From Fructobacillus ficulneus (GTDB taxonomy: Bacteria; Bacillota; Bacilli; Lactobacillales; Lactobacillaceae), in the NCBI RefSeq assembly GCF_001047075.2, contig NZ_DF967991.1, forward strand, positions 39,974 through 78,955: DNA of 38,982 nt, read 5' to 3'. Position 1 is the stretch's first letter. Each line of letters begins with the position of its first letter. This document shows positions 1 through 8,318 of this stretch, piece after piece. The notes under the pieces were generated by a model. The model had not been told where the DNA came from and made no database searches. It was given only the letters and a program-made list of their open reading frames with translations. A program made the translations under genes and the position numbers.

Positions 1-3
1 TAG

Positions 4-1482
4 TTACCAGCCCTGCGACATATCAGGCATTGAGTCAAAACCAGGACGGTCTTGACGGTAGCCCGCCGCCATATTGGAGAACTTAAAGGTCGGCTTATTA
101 AACATCAATTCAGCTTTACCACGAGCTCCGGCACGATTTTTTTCAACCAAGACTTCAATTGGCACAACATCTTCTTCTTGACCACCATCTTGATCATCTT
201 CTTCACCAGCCCGGTTCGGATGGTAATCATCACGGTACAAGAAAGCAACAATATCGGCATCTTGTTCGATCGAACCAGATTCACGCAAATCGGACAAAAT
301 TGGTCGTTGGTCTTGTCGTTGTTCGACACCACGAGAAAGCTGAGCCAGCGCAATAATCGGGGTATGCAGTTCTTTAGCTAGCTTTTTGATTGACCGCGAA
401 ATTTCAGAAACAGCTTGTTGACGGTTTTCATTATTCGATGATTCAATCAAACCTAAATAATCAATCATGACTAAGCCAAGTGGGTGTGGATTAGCAATTT
501 GTTCTTCCTCAGACAGCTTAGCCTTTAAGTCCCGTTCCAACTTTCGGAGCTTGGCGGAAATTTGAGCCATGCGGATTCCCGGAGTATCATCCATATAAAT
601 CTGCATATTAGCTAAGGAAGAAATCGCCATCGTCAACGATTCCCAATCTTCTTCCTGCATATCGCCAGTAGTCAACTTCTGTGAATTAATCCCACCTTCA
701 GCAGCAACCAACCGAGTGACCAAATCAACGGCACCCATTTCCAGAGAAAAGACAACAACTGGCTTCCCCTCTGTTTTAGCAGCATTTTTAGCAATATTCA
801 AAACAAAGGCCGTTTTACCAACAGCGGGCCGGGCACCAATAACAATCATCTGGTCTTCCCGAAAGCCCTGCGTCAATTCATCGAGTTGTTCATAACCAGA
901 AGCAATTCCAATAATTTTATTTTGATTTTCACTAGCTGCTTGTAAGTTTTCTTGAAATTCATTCAAAACATCTTTGATACGGCGCAAGTCGTCATCACCA
1001 CGATTTTGAGCCAGCTTATCTAAGTCCCGACCTAAGTCTTCCAATAAATCACTAGCCGGTTCAGACCCATCATAAGCCAAGGTCATCGACTTCGTCAGCG
1101 TTTGAATCATTCGCCGCAATACTGCTTTTTCATGAACAATTTGGGCATAAAACTTTAAGTTTGCTGCTGAGGCCGTTGATTGTGAGATTTCAGATAGGTA
1201 GGCGACACCACCAACATTTTCCAACTGTCCCATTGCATTCAACTTATCCTGCAGCGTCAGCATATCAATTGGTCGTTCTTCTTCAACCAACAGTTGCATA
1301 GCGCGGAAAATTTCTTGGTGCCTTTGTCGGTAAAAATCACTTGGATCCAGAATTGCTTCCGCCGTCACGACCGCTGCATCAGAACTCATTTCAAAGAAAA
1401 TAGCACCCAAGACTGCTCGCTCTGCAGCTTCATCATTGGGTGCCTGGCGATATTCATTTCCAGCGATTGAAACATCTGCCAT
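4..1482 (-). CDS. dnaB: Replicative DNA helicase DnaB (DnaC in Bacillus naming)
   Basis: This gene encodes the hexameric ATP-dependent 5'-3' helicase that unwinds DNA at the replication fork. The 492-residue protein has the family's usual length and two domains: a helical N-terminal primase-interaction domain (about 1-150) and a RecA-like C-terminal domain with Walker A GARPAVGKT at about 216-224 and a Walker B-type VMIDYLGLI further on. The start follows a GAGTGAGGATTAAGA Shine-Dalgarno that lies inside the last codons of rplI; only two bases separate the genes, so translation is probably coupled. The rplI-dnaB order is common in Firmicutes. No lesion is seen. Confidence 0.97.
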   Translation of the reverse strand: MADVSIAGNEYRQAPNDEAAERAVLGAIFFEMSSDAAVVTAEAILDPSDFYRQRHQEIFRAMQLLVEEERPIDMLTLQDKLNAMGQLENVGGVAYLSEISQSTASAANLKFYAQIVHEKAVLRRMIQTLTKSMTLAYDGSEPASDLLEDLGRDLDKLAQNRGDDDLRRIKDVLNEFQENLQAASENQNKIIGIASGYEQLDELTQGFREDQMIVIGARPAVGKTAFVLNIAKNAAKTEGKPVVVFSLEMGAVDLVTRLVAAEGGINSQKLTTGDMQEEDWESLTMAISSLANMQIYMDDTPGIRMAQISAKLRKLERDLKAKLSEEEQIANPHPLGLVMIDYLGLIESSNNENRQQAVSEISRSIKKLAKELHTPIIALAQLSRGVEQRQDQRPILSDLRESGSIEQDADIVAFLYRDDYHPNRAGEEDDQDGGQEEDVVPIEVLVEKNRAGARGKAELMFNKPTFKFSNMAAGYRQDRPGFDSMPDMSQGW

Positions 1483-1484
1483 TC

Positions 1485-1937
1485 TTAATCCTCACTCACA
1501 TGCACACGTAAGTCAGCCATAACGTCACGATGAACCTTAACAGGGACCGTGGTAAAACCAAGTGAATGAATCGGTTGGTTCAAAGCTAACTTACGCTTAT
1601 CAATCTTAACCTTATATTGGTCAGCCAAGGCAGCCACAATTTGTTTGGTAGAAACAGCACCAAAGAGGCGGCCATCAGTACCGGCTTTCCCCTTAATTTT
1701 GATAACTGTCTTTTCATCTTCCAAAAGGGCCTTTAATTTTTTGGCTTCAGCTAACTCTTCGGCCGCCAACTTATCTTCAGCCTTTTGCCGACCCTTAACC
1801 GCCCCGAGGTTCTTGCCCGTGGCCGGTTCAGCTTTCTTGTTTTTAATTAAAAAGTTATTGGCGTAGCCATCGGGAACATCTTTAATTTCGCCCTTCTTAC
1901 CACGACCCTTAACGTCTTCTAAAAATACAACTTTCAT
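1485..1937 (-). CDS. rplI: 50S ribosomal protein L9
   Basis: L9 binds 23S rRNA at the base of the L1 stalk. The 150-residue product begins [17 protein letters not shown], the conserved N-terminal domain, followed by a charged connecting helix and the C-terminal domain ending near VHVSED. An in-frame ATG ten codons upstream exists, but the start at 1937 is chosen because AAGGAGG lies eight bases before it and because it matches the family N-terminus. It has its own promoter overlapping the end of gdpP and is followed immediately by dnaB. Confidence 0.96.
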   Translation of the reverse strand: MKVVFLEDVKGRGKKGEIKDVPDGYANNFLIKNKKAEPATGKNLGAVKGRQKAEDKLAAEELAEAKKLKALLEDEKTVIKIKGKAGTDGRLFGAVSTKQIVAALADQYKVKIDKRKLALNQPIHSLGFTTVPVKVHRDVMADLRVHVSED

Positions 1938-1951
1938 CTGTGCCTCCTTGG

Positions 1952-1969
1952 GCTTGGTTAATGCCAAGC
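1952..1969 (-). promoter_or_regulatory. Small hairpin just before the rplI ribosome binding site
   Basis: GCTTGG and CCAAGC pair around a six-base loop two bases upstream of the AAGGAGG of rplI. Such a stem could modulate access to the ribosome binding site, but no L9 leader family is known to me and the stem is short. Confidence 0.3.
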
Positions 1970-1983
1970 TAATTCTTTTCTAA

Positions 1984-2012
1984 ATTTTACAGATTGGTAG
2001 CGCTCTTTGCAA
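1984..2012 (-). promoter_or_regulatory. Promoter of rplI-dnaB
   Basis: On the minus strand TTGCAA (2007-2012) is separated by exactly 17 bases from TAAAAT (1984-1989), a good sigma-A-type promoter. It sits just before the 3' end of gdpP, so rplI-dnaB can be transcribed separately. Confidence 0.6.
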
Positions 2013-2018
2013 AATAAA

Positions 2019-4052
2019 TTATTCAGCTTCTTCTGCTTCTTGACCTTCAATTGCCTCTACCAACTTGGTATAAGCTTCCTGGGTTGTCACATCAGCCACT
2101 TGGGTAGCAGCATTGGACAAATGACCACCACCACCTAAGTCTTCCATCACGGTTTGAACGTTGAATTCACCATTTGACCGGGCCGAAATTCCAACCCGAC
2201 CATCATCACGCTTTGTTAAAACAAAGGAAGCTTTCACACCTTCAATTTGCAAGAGTTCATCAGCTGCTTGGGCAGTGATAACATTTGCATAAACCGTTTC
2301 ATTGTCACCGACGGCAATCGCCGATCCATCTTTAATTTCGGCCAAGTGAATCAGTTCAGCTCGAGCCTTAAAGTCTGAGAACTTCTCTTTTAAGAATGAT
2401 TGGATCAATTCATTGTCCGCGCCATTGGCCCGCAAGTACGAAGCGGCATCAAAGGTTCGTGACCCAGTTCGCAAGACAAAGTTTTTGGTATCAACTTGGA
2501 TTCCACCGAGCATGGCGGTTGCTTCCAATGCTGTGATTGGTGCACCCTTTTGGTTTTGATATTGCAAAAGTTCCGTGACCAATTCGGATGTTGAAGAAGC
2601 GTATGGTTCGATGTAGGTCAATAATGGTTTGGCCGGCAAACCATCCTCAGTTAACCGGTGATGGTCAATCACGACCACCCGTTCTTGCAAATCATGGAGC
2701 AAATCAACTGCCCCATCCAACATTTCCTTGGCATGGTCAACTAAAATCAACAACGATCGTTCTGTCGCAAAATCCAAGGCCTGCTTTTCAGTAATGATGG
2801 AGACGCCTAAATCACTACCCGGAACATCATCACCGCTTTGCTCAGAGCGAACTGTGGCAAGCAGAGATTGAATATCCGAAAAAATCTCGCTTTCATCAAT
2901 CACAACATATGCTGGCTTCTTACGGGTTTGGCTAAAGCGCCAAAGCCCCATCGCTGAACCAACCGCATCCAAATCAGGACGCTTATGCCCAACAATGAAG
3001 ACTTGGTCGGCCTGGTCGATTAATTCCGCAATCGTTTGCGAAATTACCCGAGCACGAACTCGGGTCCGCTTTTCCATCGGGTTGGTTGTCCCACCGTAAA
3101 AACGAGCTCGTGATTCTTCGGCCTTTACGACCACTTGGTCCCCACCGCGGCCAAGGGCCAAATCAAGGTTAGTTTGGGCTAGCTGAACAAGTGAATTAAT
3201 GTCTTGTTCACCATAAGCAATTCCCATCGACAATGTCAGTGGTGAATTCTTTTGGGCGGTGCCTTCACGAACTGACTTAACCACTGAAAACTTATCATCC
3301 TCAGCCTTAACCAAATCCTGTTGGTAACCTAATAATAGGTAGGTAACTGGTGATAGTCGTCGGACATACAGGCCATATTTTTTAGCCCAATCGGTCAATT
3401 GACCAGTAACGTCTGTCCTCAACTTCGAAGTTTCAGAATCAGGCATTCCTTCCGTCACTTCTTCATAGTTATCAACTGAAACCAAACCGGTTACCAAGCG
3501 GTGATCAGCCAATTCGGTACCGAGGGCAACGCTTTCGCTGGCGTCAAGGAGATAAATGACCCCCAAGTCTTCCTGATAGGCCAAATCAAAAGAACGATTT
3601 AACCAAGAAAATCGATTTTGTTGCGCTGAATCATAGTTTTTAACGGCAAAAGCTAAATCCGAGCCAACTTCAACCAAATTCTCACCAATGACATCTTCAT
3701 CAGCCAGCAAGGCCTGCAAATAAGGGTTAACCCAGACAATCCGTTCACCCTGGCCAAGCAAAATAATACCAAGCGGCATATCAATAATCGCCTCTTGCTG
3801 ACTCACTTTGACTCGGTAGGTTAATTCCTCCAAATAGGATTCATTAGATTGGCTAGCTTGAATCAACTCCTTAACCATTTCGGCTAAGAAGACAAGCAAG
3901 AGCACAACCCAGATGATGCCAATGACCCAATTCCAGAGGAGGGCTAAGATAATTGAGATTGTTGAAACAATCAAAACCCCAATTGAACCAGTCACGAAGG
4001 TTTTATTTTGTTGATAACGAGCTAAAGCCCGTAAATTCGAGAAAGTTTTCAT
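2019..4052 (-). CDS. gdpP: Cyclic-di-AMP phosphodiesterase GdpP
   Basis: GdpP hydrolyses c-di-AMP to pApA at the membrane and so controls potassium and osmotic homeostasis. The product (677 residues from this start) shows two N-terminal membrane helices, a PAS-like region, a degenerate GGDEF domain, then a DHH phosphatase domain with GHKRPDLDAVGSAMG and VVVIDHHR, and a DHHA1 domain with GGGGHLSNAAT near the C-terminus. An upstream ATG at 4088 would add 12 residues, but it lacks a ribosome binding site, whereas ATG 4052 follows GAGGCATTT; a TAAAAT box close upstream also suggests transcription starts near 4088. It lies next to rplI as in many Firmicutes. Confidence 0.93.
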   Translation of the reverse strand: MKTFSNLRALARYQQNKTFVTGSIGVLIVSTISIILALLWNWVIGIIWVVLLLVFLAEMVKELIQASQSNESYLEELTYRVKVSQQEAIIDMPLGIILLGQGERIVWVNPYLQALLADEDVIGENLVEVGSDLAFAVKNYDSAQQNRFSWLNRSFDLAYQEDLGVIYLLDASESVALGTELADHRLVTGLVSVDNYEEVTEGMPDSETSKLRTDVTGQLTDWAKKYGLYVRRLSPVTYLLLGYQQDLVKAEDDKFSVVKSVREGTAQKNSPLTLSMGIAYGEQDINSLVQLAQTNLDLALGRGGDQVVVKAEESRARFYGGTTNPMEKRTRVRARVISQTIAELIDQADQVFIVGHKRPDLDAVGSAMGLWRFSQTRKKPAYVVIDESEIFSDIQSLLATVRSEQSGDDVPGSDLGVSIITEKQALDFATERSLLILVDHAKEMLDGAVDLLHDLQERVVVIDHHRLTEDGLPAKPLLTYIEPYASSTSELVTELLQYQNQKGAPITALEATAMLGGIQVDTKNFVLRTGSRTFDAASYLRANGADNELIQSFLKEKFSDFKARAELIHLAEIKDGSAIAVGDNETVYANVITAQAADELLQIEGVKASFVLTKRDDGRVGISARSNGEFNVQTVMEDLGGGGHLSNAATQVADVTTQEAYTKLVEAIEGQEAEEAE

Positions 4053-4142
4053 AAATGCCTCATTGCTTTTATCGTTCTTTCGTATCATTTTCTATTTTAC
4101 CATAAGACCGGTCCAGCAAATCATAGCTCTTTCAATGCAAAT

Positions 4143-4171
4143 AAAAAAAACCAAGACGGAAGTCTTGGTTT
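4143..4171 (-). terminator. Rho-independent terminator of rpsF-ssb-rpsR
   Basis: AAACCAAGAC and GTCTTGGTTT form a ten-base-pair stem with a four-base loop, followed on the minus strand by a run of T. It lies 11 bases after the rpsR stop codon. Confidence 0.9.
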
Positions 4172-4182
4172 CAACCTAGTCA

Positions 4183-4446
4183 TTAGTCTTCAGTGACGAA
4201 TGGCATCAAGGCCATGATACGGGCACGCTTGATAGCGGCCGTAACCTTGCGTTGGTTCTTTGCTGAAGTTCCAGTCACACGACGGGGCAAAATCTTACCA
4301 CGTTCTGAGATGAAACGTTCCAACAATTCAGTGTTCTTGTAATCCACGTATTCGATGTGGTTGGCTGCAATAAAGTCAACCTTCCGACGACGACGAGGTC
4401 CACCTTGTGGGCGACGACGTTGTGGACGTGCGTTTTGTTCAGGCAT
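4183..4446 (-). CDS. rpsR: 30S ribosomal protein S18
   Basis: S18 binds 16S rRNA as a heterodimer with S6. The 87-residue basic protein has an arginine-rich N-terminus (RPQRRR, PRRRRK) and the conserved core [17 protein letters not shown] followed by [20 protein letters not shown] precedes the ATG. It is the last gene of rpsF-ssb-rpsR, the classical order, and is followed by a strong terminator. Confidence 0.97.
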   Translation of the reverse strand: MPEQNARPQRRRPQGGPRRRRKVDFIAANHIEYVDYKNTELLERFISERGKILPRRVTGTSAKNQRKVTAAIKRARIMALMPFVTED

Positions 4447-4476
4447 AATGAATCTCCTTTCAATTAGAAGTAAAAA

Positions 4477-5004
4477 TTAAAATGGCAAATCATCGTCAGA
4501 AATATCAATTTCTGAGTTATTGTTCGCGGCAAATGGGTTAGCATTTTGACCGTTATTACCATTTTGTTGATTGTTATTTTGGTTTGCATTCGCAAAAGGA
4601 TCGGCGCTACCAAAGTTTTGGCTATTACCACCAAAGTCCTGACCTTGTCCTGACCCGTTTTGGGCCCGACGACGGTCTGAATCAGCCTTTGACTCCAATA
4701 AGGAGAAGTTATCAACTGAAACTTCAGTCACGTAAACGCGTTGCCCGGCATTATTTTCATAATTCCGAGTTTGCAACCGACCTTCGATTGCGACTTGGGC
4801 ACCCTTACCGGTAAAGTTGGCAAAGTTTTCAGCAGCCTTCCGCCAGATTACGGCGTTAATAAAGTCTGCTTCACGGTCCCCGTTGGCATTTGTAAAGTTC
4901 CGGTTCACTGCAAGAGTGAAGGAACCTACCGCTACACCCGATTGAGTATAACGCAATTCCACATCACGGGTTAACCGTCCAATTAAAACAACTCGATTAA
5001 TCAT
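4477..5004 (-). CDS. ssb: Single-stranded DNA-binding protein
   Basis: SSB coats single-stranded DNA during replication and recruits partner proteins through its C-terminal tip. The 175-residue protein has an N-terminal OB fold ([20 protein letters not shown] start, about 1-105), a Gln/Asn/Gly-rich disordered linker, and the acidic tail DISDDDLPF used to bind replication partners. AAAGGA precedes the start. The gene sits between rpsF and rpsR, the normal place for the main chromosomal ssb. Confidence 0.97.
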   Translation of the reverse strand: MINRVVLIGRLTRDVELRYTQSGVAVGSFTLAVNRNFTNANGDREADFINAVIWRKAAENFANFTGKGAQVAIEGRLQTRNYENNAGQRVYVTEVSVDNFSLLESKADSDRRRAQNGSGQGQDFGGNSQNFGSADPFANANQNNNQQNGNNGQNANPFAANNNSEIDISDDDLPF

Positions 5005-5035
5005 CTTTTAGGTCCTTTCCCGGTGGAATTGAAAT

Positions 5036-5332
5036 TTATTCAGCGTCAATCTTGACAACCATTTGACGCAAGATATCAGATGAAATCTTTGCCAAACGAT
5101 CGAATTCGTTAGCAGCTTCGTTTGAGTCAGCAGTGAAGTTTACCACGTGGTAAGTTCCTTCACGGTAACCAGCGATTTCGTAAGCGAAACGACGGTTTGC
5201 CCAGTCAGCTGACTTTTCAACGTTCGCTCCGTTGTCAGCCAAGATCTTGTCAAAGCGTTCAACGAGCGCCTTTTTTGCATCTGCTTCCATGTCAGGGCGA
5301 ATAATGTATGTTAATTCGTATGCTGTAGCCAT
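5036..5332 (-). CDS. rpsF: 30S ribosomal protein S6
   Basis: S6 is the partner of S18 in the small subunit platform. The 98-residue product starts [15 protein letters not shown] and shows the conserved core with [17 protein letters not shown]. An upstream in-frame extension of 22 codons is rejected because AAAGGAGG lies nine bases before ATG 5332 and because that start matches the family. It is the first gene of the rpsF-ssb-rpsR operon. Confidence 0.97.
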   Translation of the reverse strand: MATAYELTYIIRPDMEADAKKALVERFDKILADNGANVEKSADWANRRFAYEIAGYREGTYHVVNFTADSNEAANEFDRLAKISSDILRQMVVKIDAE

Positions 5333-5410
5333 GTATTTTTTCCTCCTTTTGGTCTCTGGCAGCCAAATAGCTGCAAGGAGTGCGTGCATCCTGTGCACTC
5401 ACATCCATTT

Positions 5411-5439
5411 ACTATACTAAATTCAACCAGGTTTTGCAA
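5411..5439 (-). promoter_or_regulatory. Promoter of rpsF-ssb-rpsR
   Basis: On the minus strand TTGCAA (5434-5439), 17 bases and TATAGT (5411-5416) form a near-consensus promoter. The leader of about 70 bases that follows contains two short stems (GAGTGC/GCACTC and GCAGC/GCTGC) that could take part in ribosomal-protein autoregulation, although I do not see the CCG signature of the known S6:S18 leader. Confidence 0.75.
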
Positions 5440-5475
5440 GTATTTCCGCTTTTTTCCACCGATAACCAATTTGAC

Positions 5476-5502
5476 GAAAAAAAGCCGGAAAAAACCGACT
5501 TT
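5476..5502 (-). terminator. Terminator after the NhaC-family gene
   Basis: AAAGTCGG and CCGGCTTT (one G-T pair) form an eight-base-pair stem around a six-base loop, followed on the minus strand by a T run. Confidence 0.85.
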
Positions 5503-5516
5503 AATTTTAAAATTAA

Positions 5517-6893
5517 TTACTTAGCTTCGGCTGCATCTTGCGATGCTTGGCGCAAACCAATTCCCGTCAAAGCTGAAAGCAATGAAAAGACTGGTGAAAA
5601 TAAGGCTAAGAAAGTAAAGGGTACAAAGGATAGGACGGAAACGTGCAAGGTCTGACTAGCAAATGCTCCAGCGACACCCCATGGAACCAAATAATTGGCA
5701 ATGGCCCCAGAATCTTCCATCGACCGTGACAATGCCAAGGGTGAGAGACCAAAACGCTGGTAATCTTCTTTAAAAATTTGACCAGGCAACATTACTGATA
5801 GGTATTGTTCCCCAACCAAAAAGTTGGTCGAAATACCAGTTAACAAAGTTGCAAAGACAATTGATTTTTGACTGTGTAAATGAGCGACGATTGGCTCCAT
5901 CACTCGACGCAAAATTCCTAGGTTTGAAAGCAAGCCCCCTAAAGCCAAGGCGAGCATAATCAGCATGATCGTTTCCATCATTGCCGTCATACCACCCCGG
6001 TCCAAAAGAGCCATCAGAGTCTTGTTAGTCGATGTTGTTTTGTAACCATTGACCACCAAGTTGGCCCACTTCGTCAAAGAGTGTCCTGACAAAAGATAAT
6101 AACCTGTGTTAACCACGACGTTGATTAACAAGGAAGGAATCGCTGGAATTTTCGCAATGGCTGAAACCAAAATCAAAGCAATCGGCACAATGGCCCACCA
6201 AGTTGGGTGGAGCAGTGAAGTCACTGCTGCCGTCTTAGCTGAAATCCCAGCCGAATGGTGGGATGAAAAGCCAAAGAAGAAAGCTAAAATCAAAGTCACC
6301 GCCATCGCTGGTAGTGTGGTCCACATCAAATTCTTCAAGTGAGCAAAAAGGTCTGTCCCAGAAACAGCGGCTGCCAGGTTGGTTGAATCGGCTAACGGTG
6401 AACTTTTGTCACCAAAGATAGCACCAGAAATCACCATCCCAGCCACCAGAGCTGGGTTAAAACCAAGGGCTGTTCCAACTCCCATTAAGGCTACTCCGAC
6501 CGTTGACATCGTTGTAAAGGCAGAGCCAATCATCGTTCCAACCAAGGCCGAAGTTAGTAAGGCCGTTGGCAAAAACCAAGCTGGGTTAATTAATTTAAAC
6601 CCAAGCCAGATCATGGTTGGAATGACACCCGTTCCCAACCAAAGAGCAATCATTGAACCGATTAATAAAAACAAAAATAAGGGAGCAATCCCTGCTTCAA
6701 TCCCTTTAATCAAGGCTGCTTGTGAGTCTTGAAAGGTTACGCCCGCTAAGCGCATTACTAAAATGATCCAGGCAATTGCCACCAAGAGTGGTGCTATTGG
6801 TGCTAAACCTAAACCAATGATTCCGCCAGCCAAAATCAAAATAACGCCGACTAACAAGCCGACGGCTAGCGTTCTATTTACTTCACGTTGCAT
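5517..6893 (-). CDS. nhaC: NhaC-family sodium/proton antiporter
   Basis: This is a 458-residue polytopic membrane protein of the NhaC ion transporter family, which exchanges cations, or in some members malate and lactate, for protons or sodium. The family signature GAIFGDKSSPLADSTNLAAA is present in the middle, and about eleven hydrophobic segments are visible. It starts seven bases after the stop of the MFS gene, with AAGGA overlapping that stop, so the two are cotranscribed. The exact substrate is not visible. Because Bacillus MleN, a malate/lactate antiporter, belongs to this family and a malolactic enzyme gene lies elsewhere in the window, a malate/lactate role is possible but only an inference. 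Confidence 0.85.
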   Translation of the reverse strand: MQREVNRTLAVGLLVGVILILAGGIIGLGLAPIAPLLVAIAWIILVMRLAGVTFQDSQAALIKGIEAGIAPLFLFLLIGSMIALWLGTGVIPTMIWLGFKLINPAWFLPTALLTSALVGTMIGSAFTTMSTVGVALMGVGTALGFNPALVAGMVISGAIFGDKSSPLADSTNLAAAVSGTDLFAHLKNLMWTTLPAMAVTLILAFFFGFSSHHSAGISAKTAAVTSLLHPTWWAIVPIALILVSAIAKIPAIPSLLINVVVNTGYYLLSGHSLTKWANLVVNGYKTTSTNKTLMALLDRGGMTAMMETIMLIMLALALGGLLSNLGILRRVMEPIVAHLHSQKSIVFATLLTGISTNFLVGEQYLSVMLPGQIFKEDYQRFGLSPLALSRSMEDSGAIANYLVPWGVAGAFASQTLHVSVLSFVPFTFLALFSPVFSLLSALTGIGLRQASQDAAEAK

Positions 6894-6899
6894 AAAAAA

Positions 6900-8114
6900 C
6901 TATTCCTTCTTCTTCCGGGCAACAAATAACAAACCCATATTTGCTAAAATCATAGCAATAAAAACTGATAAAAATAGTGGATTAAACCAGCCATGGTCTA
7001 ACATAATACCACCGTATAAGGGCCCAAACATTCTTCCAATCGAAATCATAATACTAACAAAGCCTTGTGCTTGTCCTGATACTTCTTTCGGCGTTAGTTG
7101 AGCCACCCACGCTGGAACCTGAGGTGAAGACAACATTTCTCCGACTGTTAACAATTCAAAGACAAGGACAATTTGCCAAAATTGATTAACAAAAAGCATC
7201 AATATGAACGATGAGGCAAAAACAAAGCCACCAGTAATAACTGAAAGACGATACGGATGTTTATTAGCCCAAGTTGAAATTATCTTTTGAAAAGCGATAA
7301 TTGTCAAGCCGTTAACAACCCATAAGTCAGCATAATGACGAGTTGAAATGCCAATTGTCCGCAAATGAGGGGCCATAACCGTCTCCCATAACATATAGGA
7401 AAGGTAGATCACAAAGAGGAAGGCAGCCAGCCACCATAATAATGGGGTCATTTTAAATTTAGCAGGTTCACTGACAGCTTCCTGGTCCCGACTAGTAATA
7501 GGTTGTGCATGCTCTTCCTCAACCAGCTGTGGCTCGTAGCTTGGTTGAATATCTGTTTCAACATTAAAGACAAAGGCAACAATTACCGTCAACAGTAAGA
7601 AGAGAACCGCTGCAATCAGCATTAACCAACTGAAACCATAGTCAAAGAGATAACCAACAGCCAGAGTTCCAATAACAACACCAATGTTTAAAACGATGTA
7701 CATATTATTGAAAATAACTCGGGTATTTTTGCCAGTCACAGTCGTTGCATAGGCATTTAATAAGGTATTGACCGATCCAATTCCAAAGGAGGCCGTCATC
7801 ATCAAAAAGGCAAAAACCGGCCAGCCGTTAAAGAAGAAGAGGACAATTAATGAAAAAAGCGCAATCAAGCTGGCTCCAATCAATGACGGATACGGGCGCC
7901 AACGGTCAAAAAGCTTACCAGCAATGTAGGCTCCTAAAATATTCATCAGGGAAGTAAATAAAATCACGACACCAGACATGGTTAAATCTTGCCCCAATGA
8001 AATTGTCATGTGTAGGGTTGTAACTGGCCAAATCATGGCATTACCCGTATTAGCAATCAGGTTAGCGGTTAAGAGCCACCGTTCTGATAATCTTTTATTT
8101 TGCTTGACTTGCAT
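6900..8114 (-). CDS. MFS transporter, multidrug-efflux type
   Basis: This 404-residue major facilitator has about twelve membrane segments, with a hydrophilic central loop (around 200-225) between the two six-helix halves. The loop after helix 2 carries AGKLFDRWRPYP, a form of MFS motif A. It resembles the MdtG/YfmO-like drug-proton antiporters of lactic acid bacteria; the substrate cannot be read from sequence. The start follows GGAGGTGACCG, and an extended -10 box lies just upstream. The NhaC-family gene follows in the same operon. Confidence 0.8.
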   Translation of the reverse strand: MQVKQNKRLSERWLLTANLIANTGNAMIWPVTTLHMTISLGQDLTMSGVVILFTSLMNILGAYIAGKLFDRWRPYPSLIGASLIALFSLIVLFFFNGWPVFAFLMMTASFGIGSVNTLLNAYATTVTGKNTRVIFNNMYIVLNIGVVIGTLAVGYLFDYGFSWLMLIAAVLFLLLTVIVAFVFNVETDIQPSYEPQLVEEEHAQPITSRDQEAVSEPAKFKMTPLLWWLAAFLFVIYLSYMLWETVMAPHLRTIGISTRHYADLWVVNGLTIIAFQKIISTWANKHPYRLSVITGGFVFASSFILMLFVNQFWQIVLVFELLTVGEMLSSPQVPAWVAQLTPKEVSGQAQGFVSIMISIGRMFGPLYGGIMLDHGWFNPLFLSVFIAMILANMGLLFVARKKKE

Positions 8115-8135
8115 CGGTCACCTCCATATTTTCCA

Positions 8136-8144
8136 AGTATAGCA
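8136..8144 (-). promoter_or_regulatory. Extended -10 promoter of the MFS-NhaC operon
   Basis: The minus strand reads TGCTATACT, an extended -10 element, 22 bases before the MFS start codon. The -35 region is poor, as is usual for extended -10 promoters. Confidence 0.5.
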
Positions 8145-8277
8145 TGAATACTCTTTAATGTTCTATCCGCCCACTCTCATTAGCTGCATTTATGTAAGTG
8201 CTTTCTTTGTTTTAAACACTGGCTTTCTCAGGAATCAATTTCTATGAATTCCCCGTGTATTTTTACTTCATTTCCGT

Positions 8278-8283
8278 TATACT
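8278..8283 (+). promoter_or_regulatory. Probable -10 box of zwf
   Basis: TATACT lies 35 bases before the zwf start codon. The sequence 17 bases upstream is a weak -35 (GTGTAT), so an activator or a simple weak promoter is possible. Confidence 0.45.
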
Positions 8284-8318
8284 AAGAGCGAACGTAAAAA
8301 CAGATAAAGGGGATTCTT

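Noticed and set aside
52-381. Plus-strand open frames inside dnaB
   Set aside because: They are antisense shadows of a well supported helicase gene, without ribosome binding sites or recognisable protein character.
5333-5405. S6:S18 ribosomal leader before rpsF
   Set aside because: The leader has short stems, but the CCG signature of the known motif is not visible, so only the promoter was annotated.
8192-8208. A cre-like sequence (TGTAAGTGCTTTCT) between the MFS gene and zwf
   Set aside because: It has two mismatches at conserved cre positions and lies far from the zwf -10 box; too weak to call.
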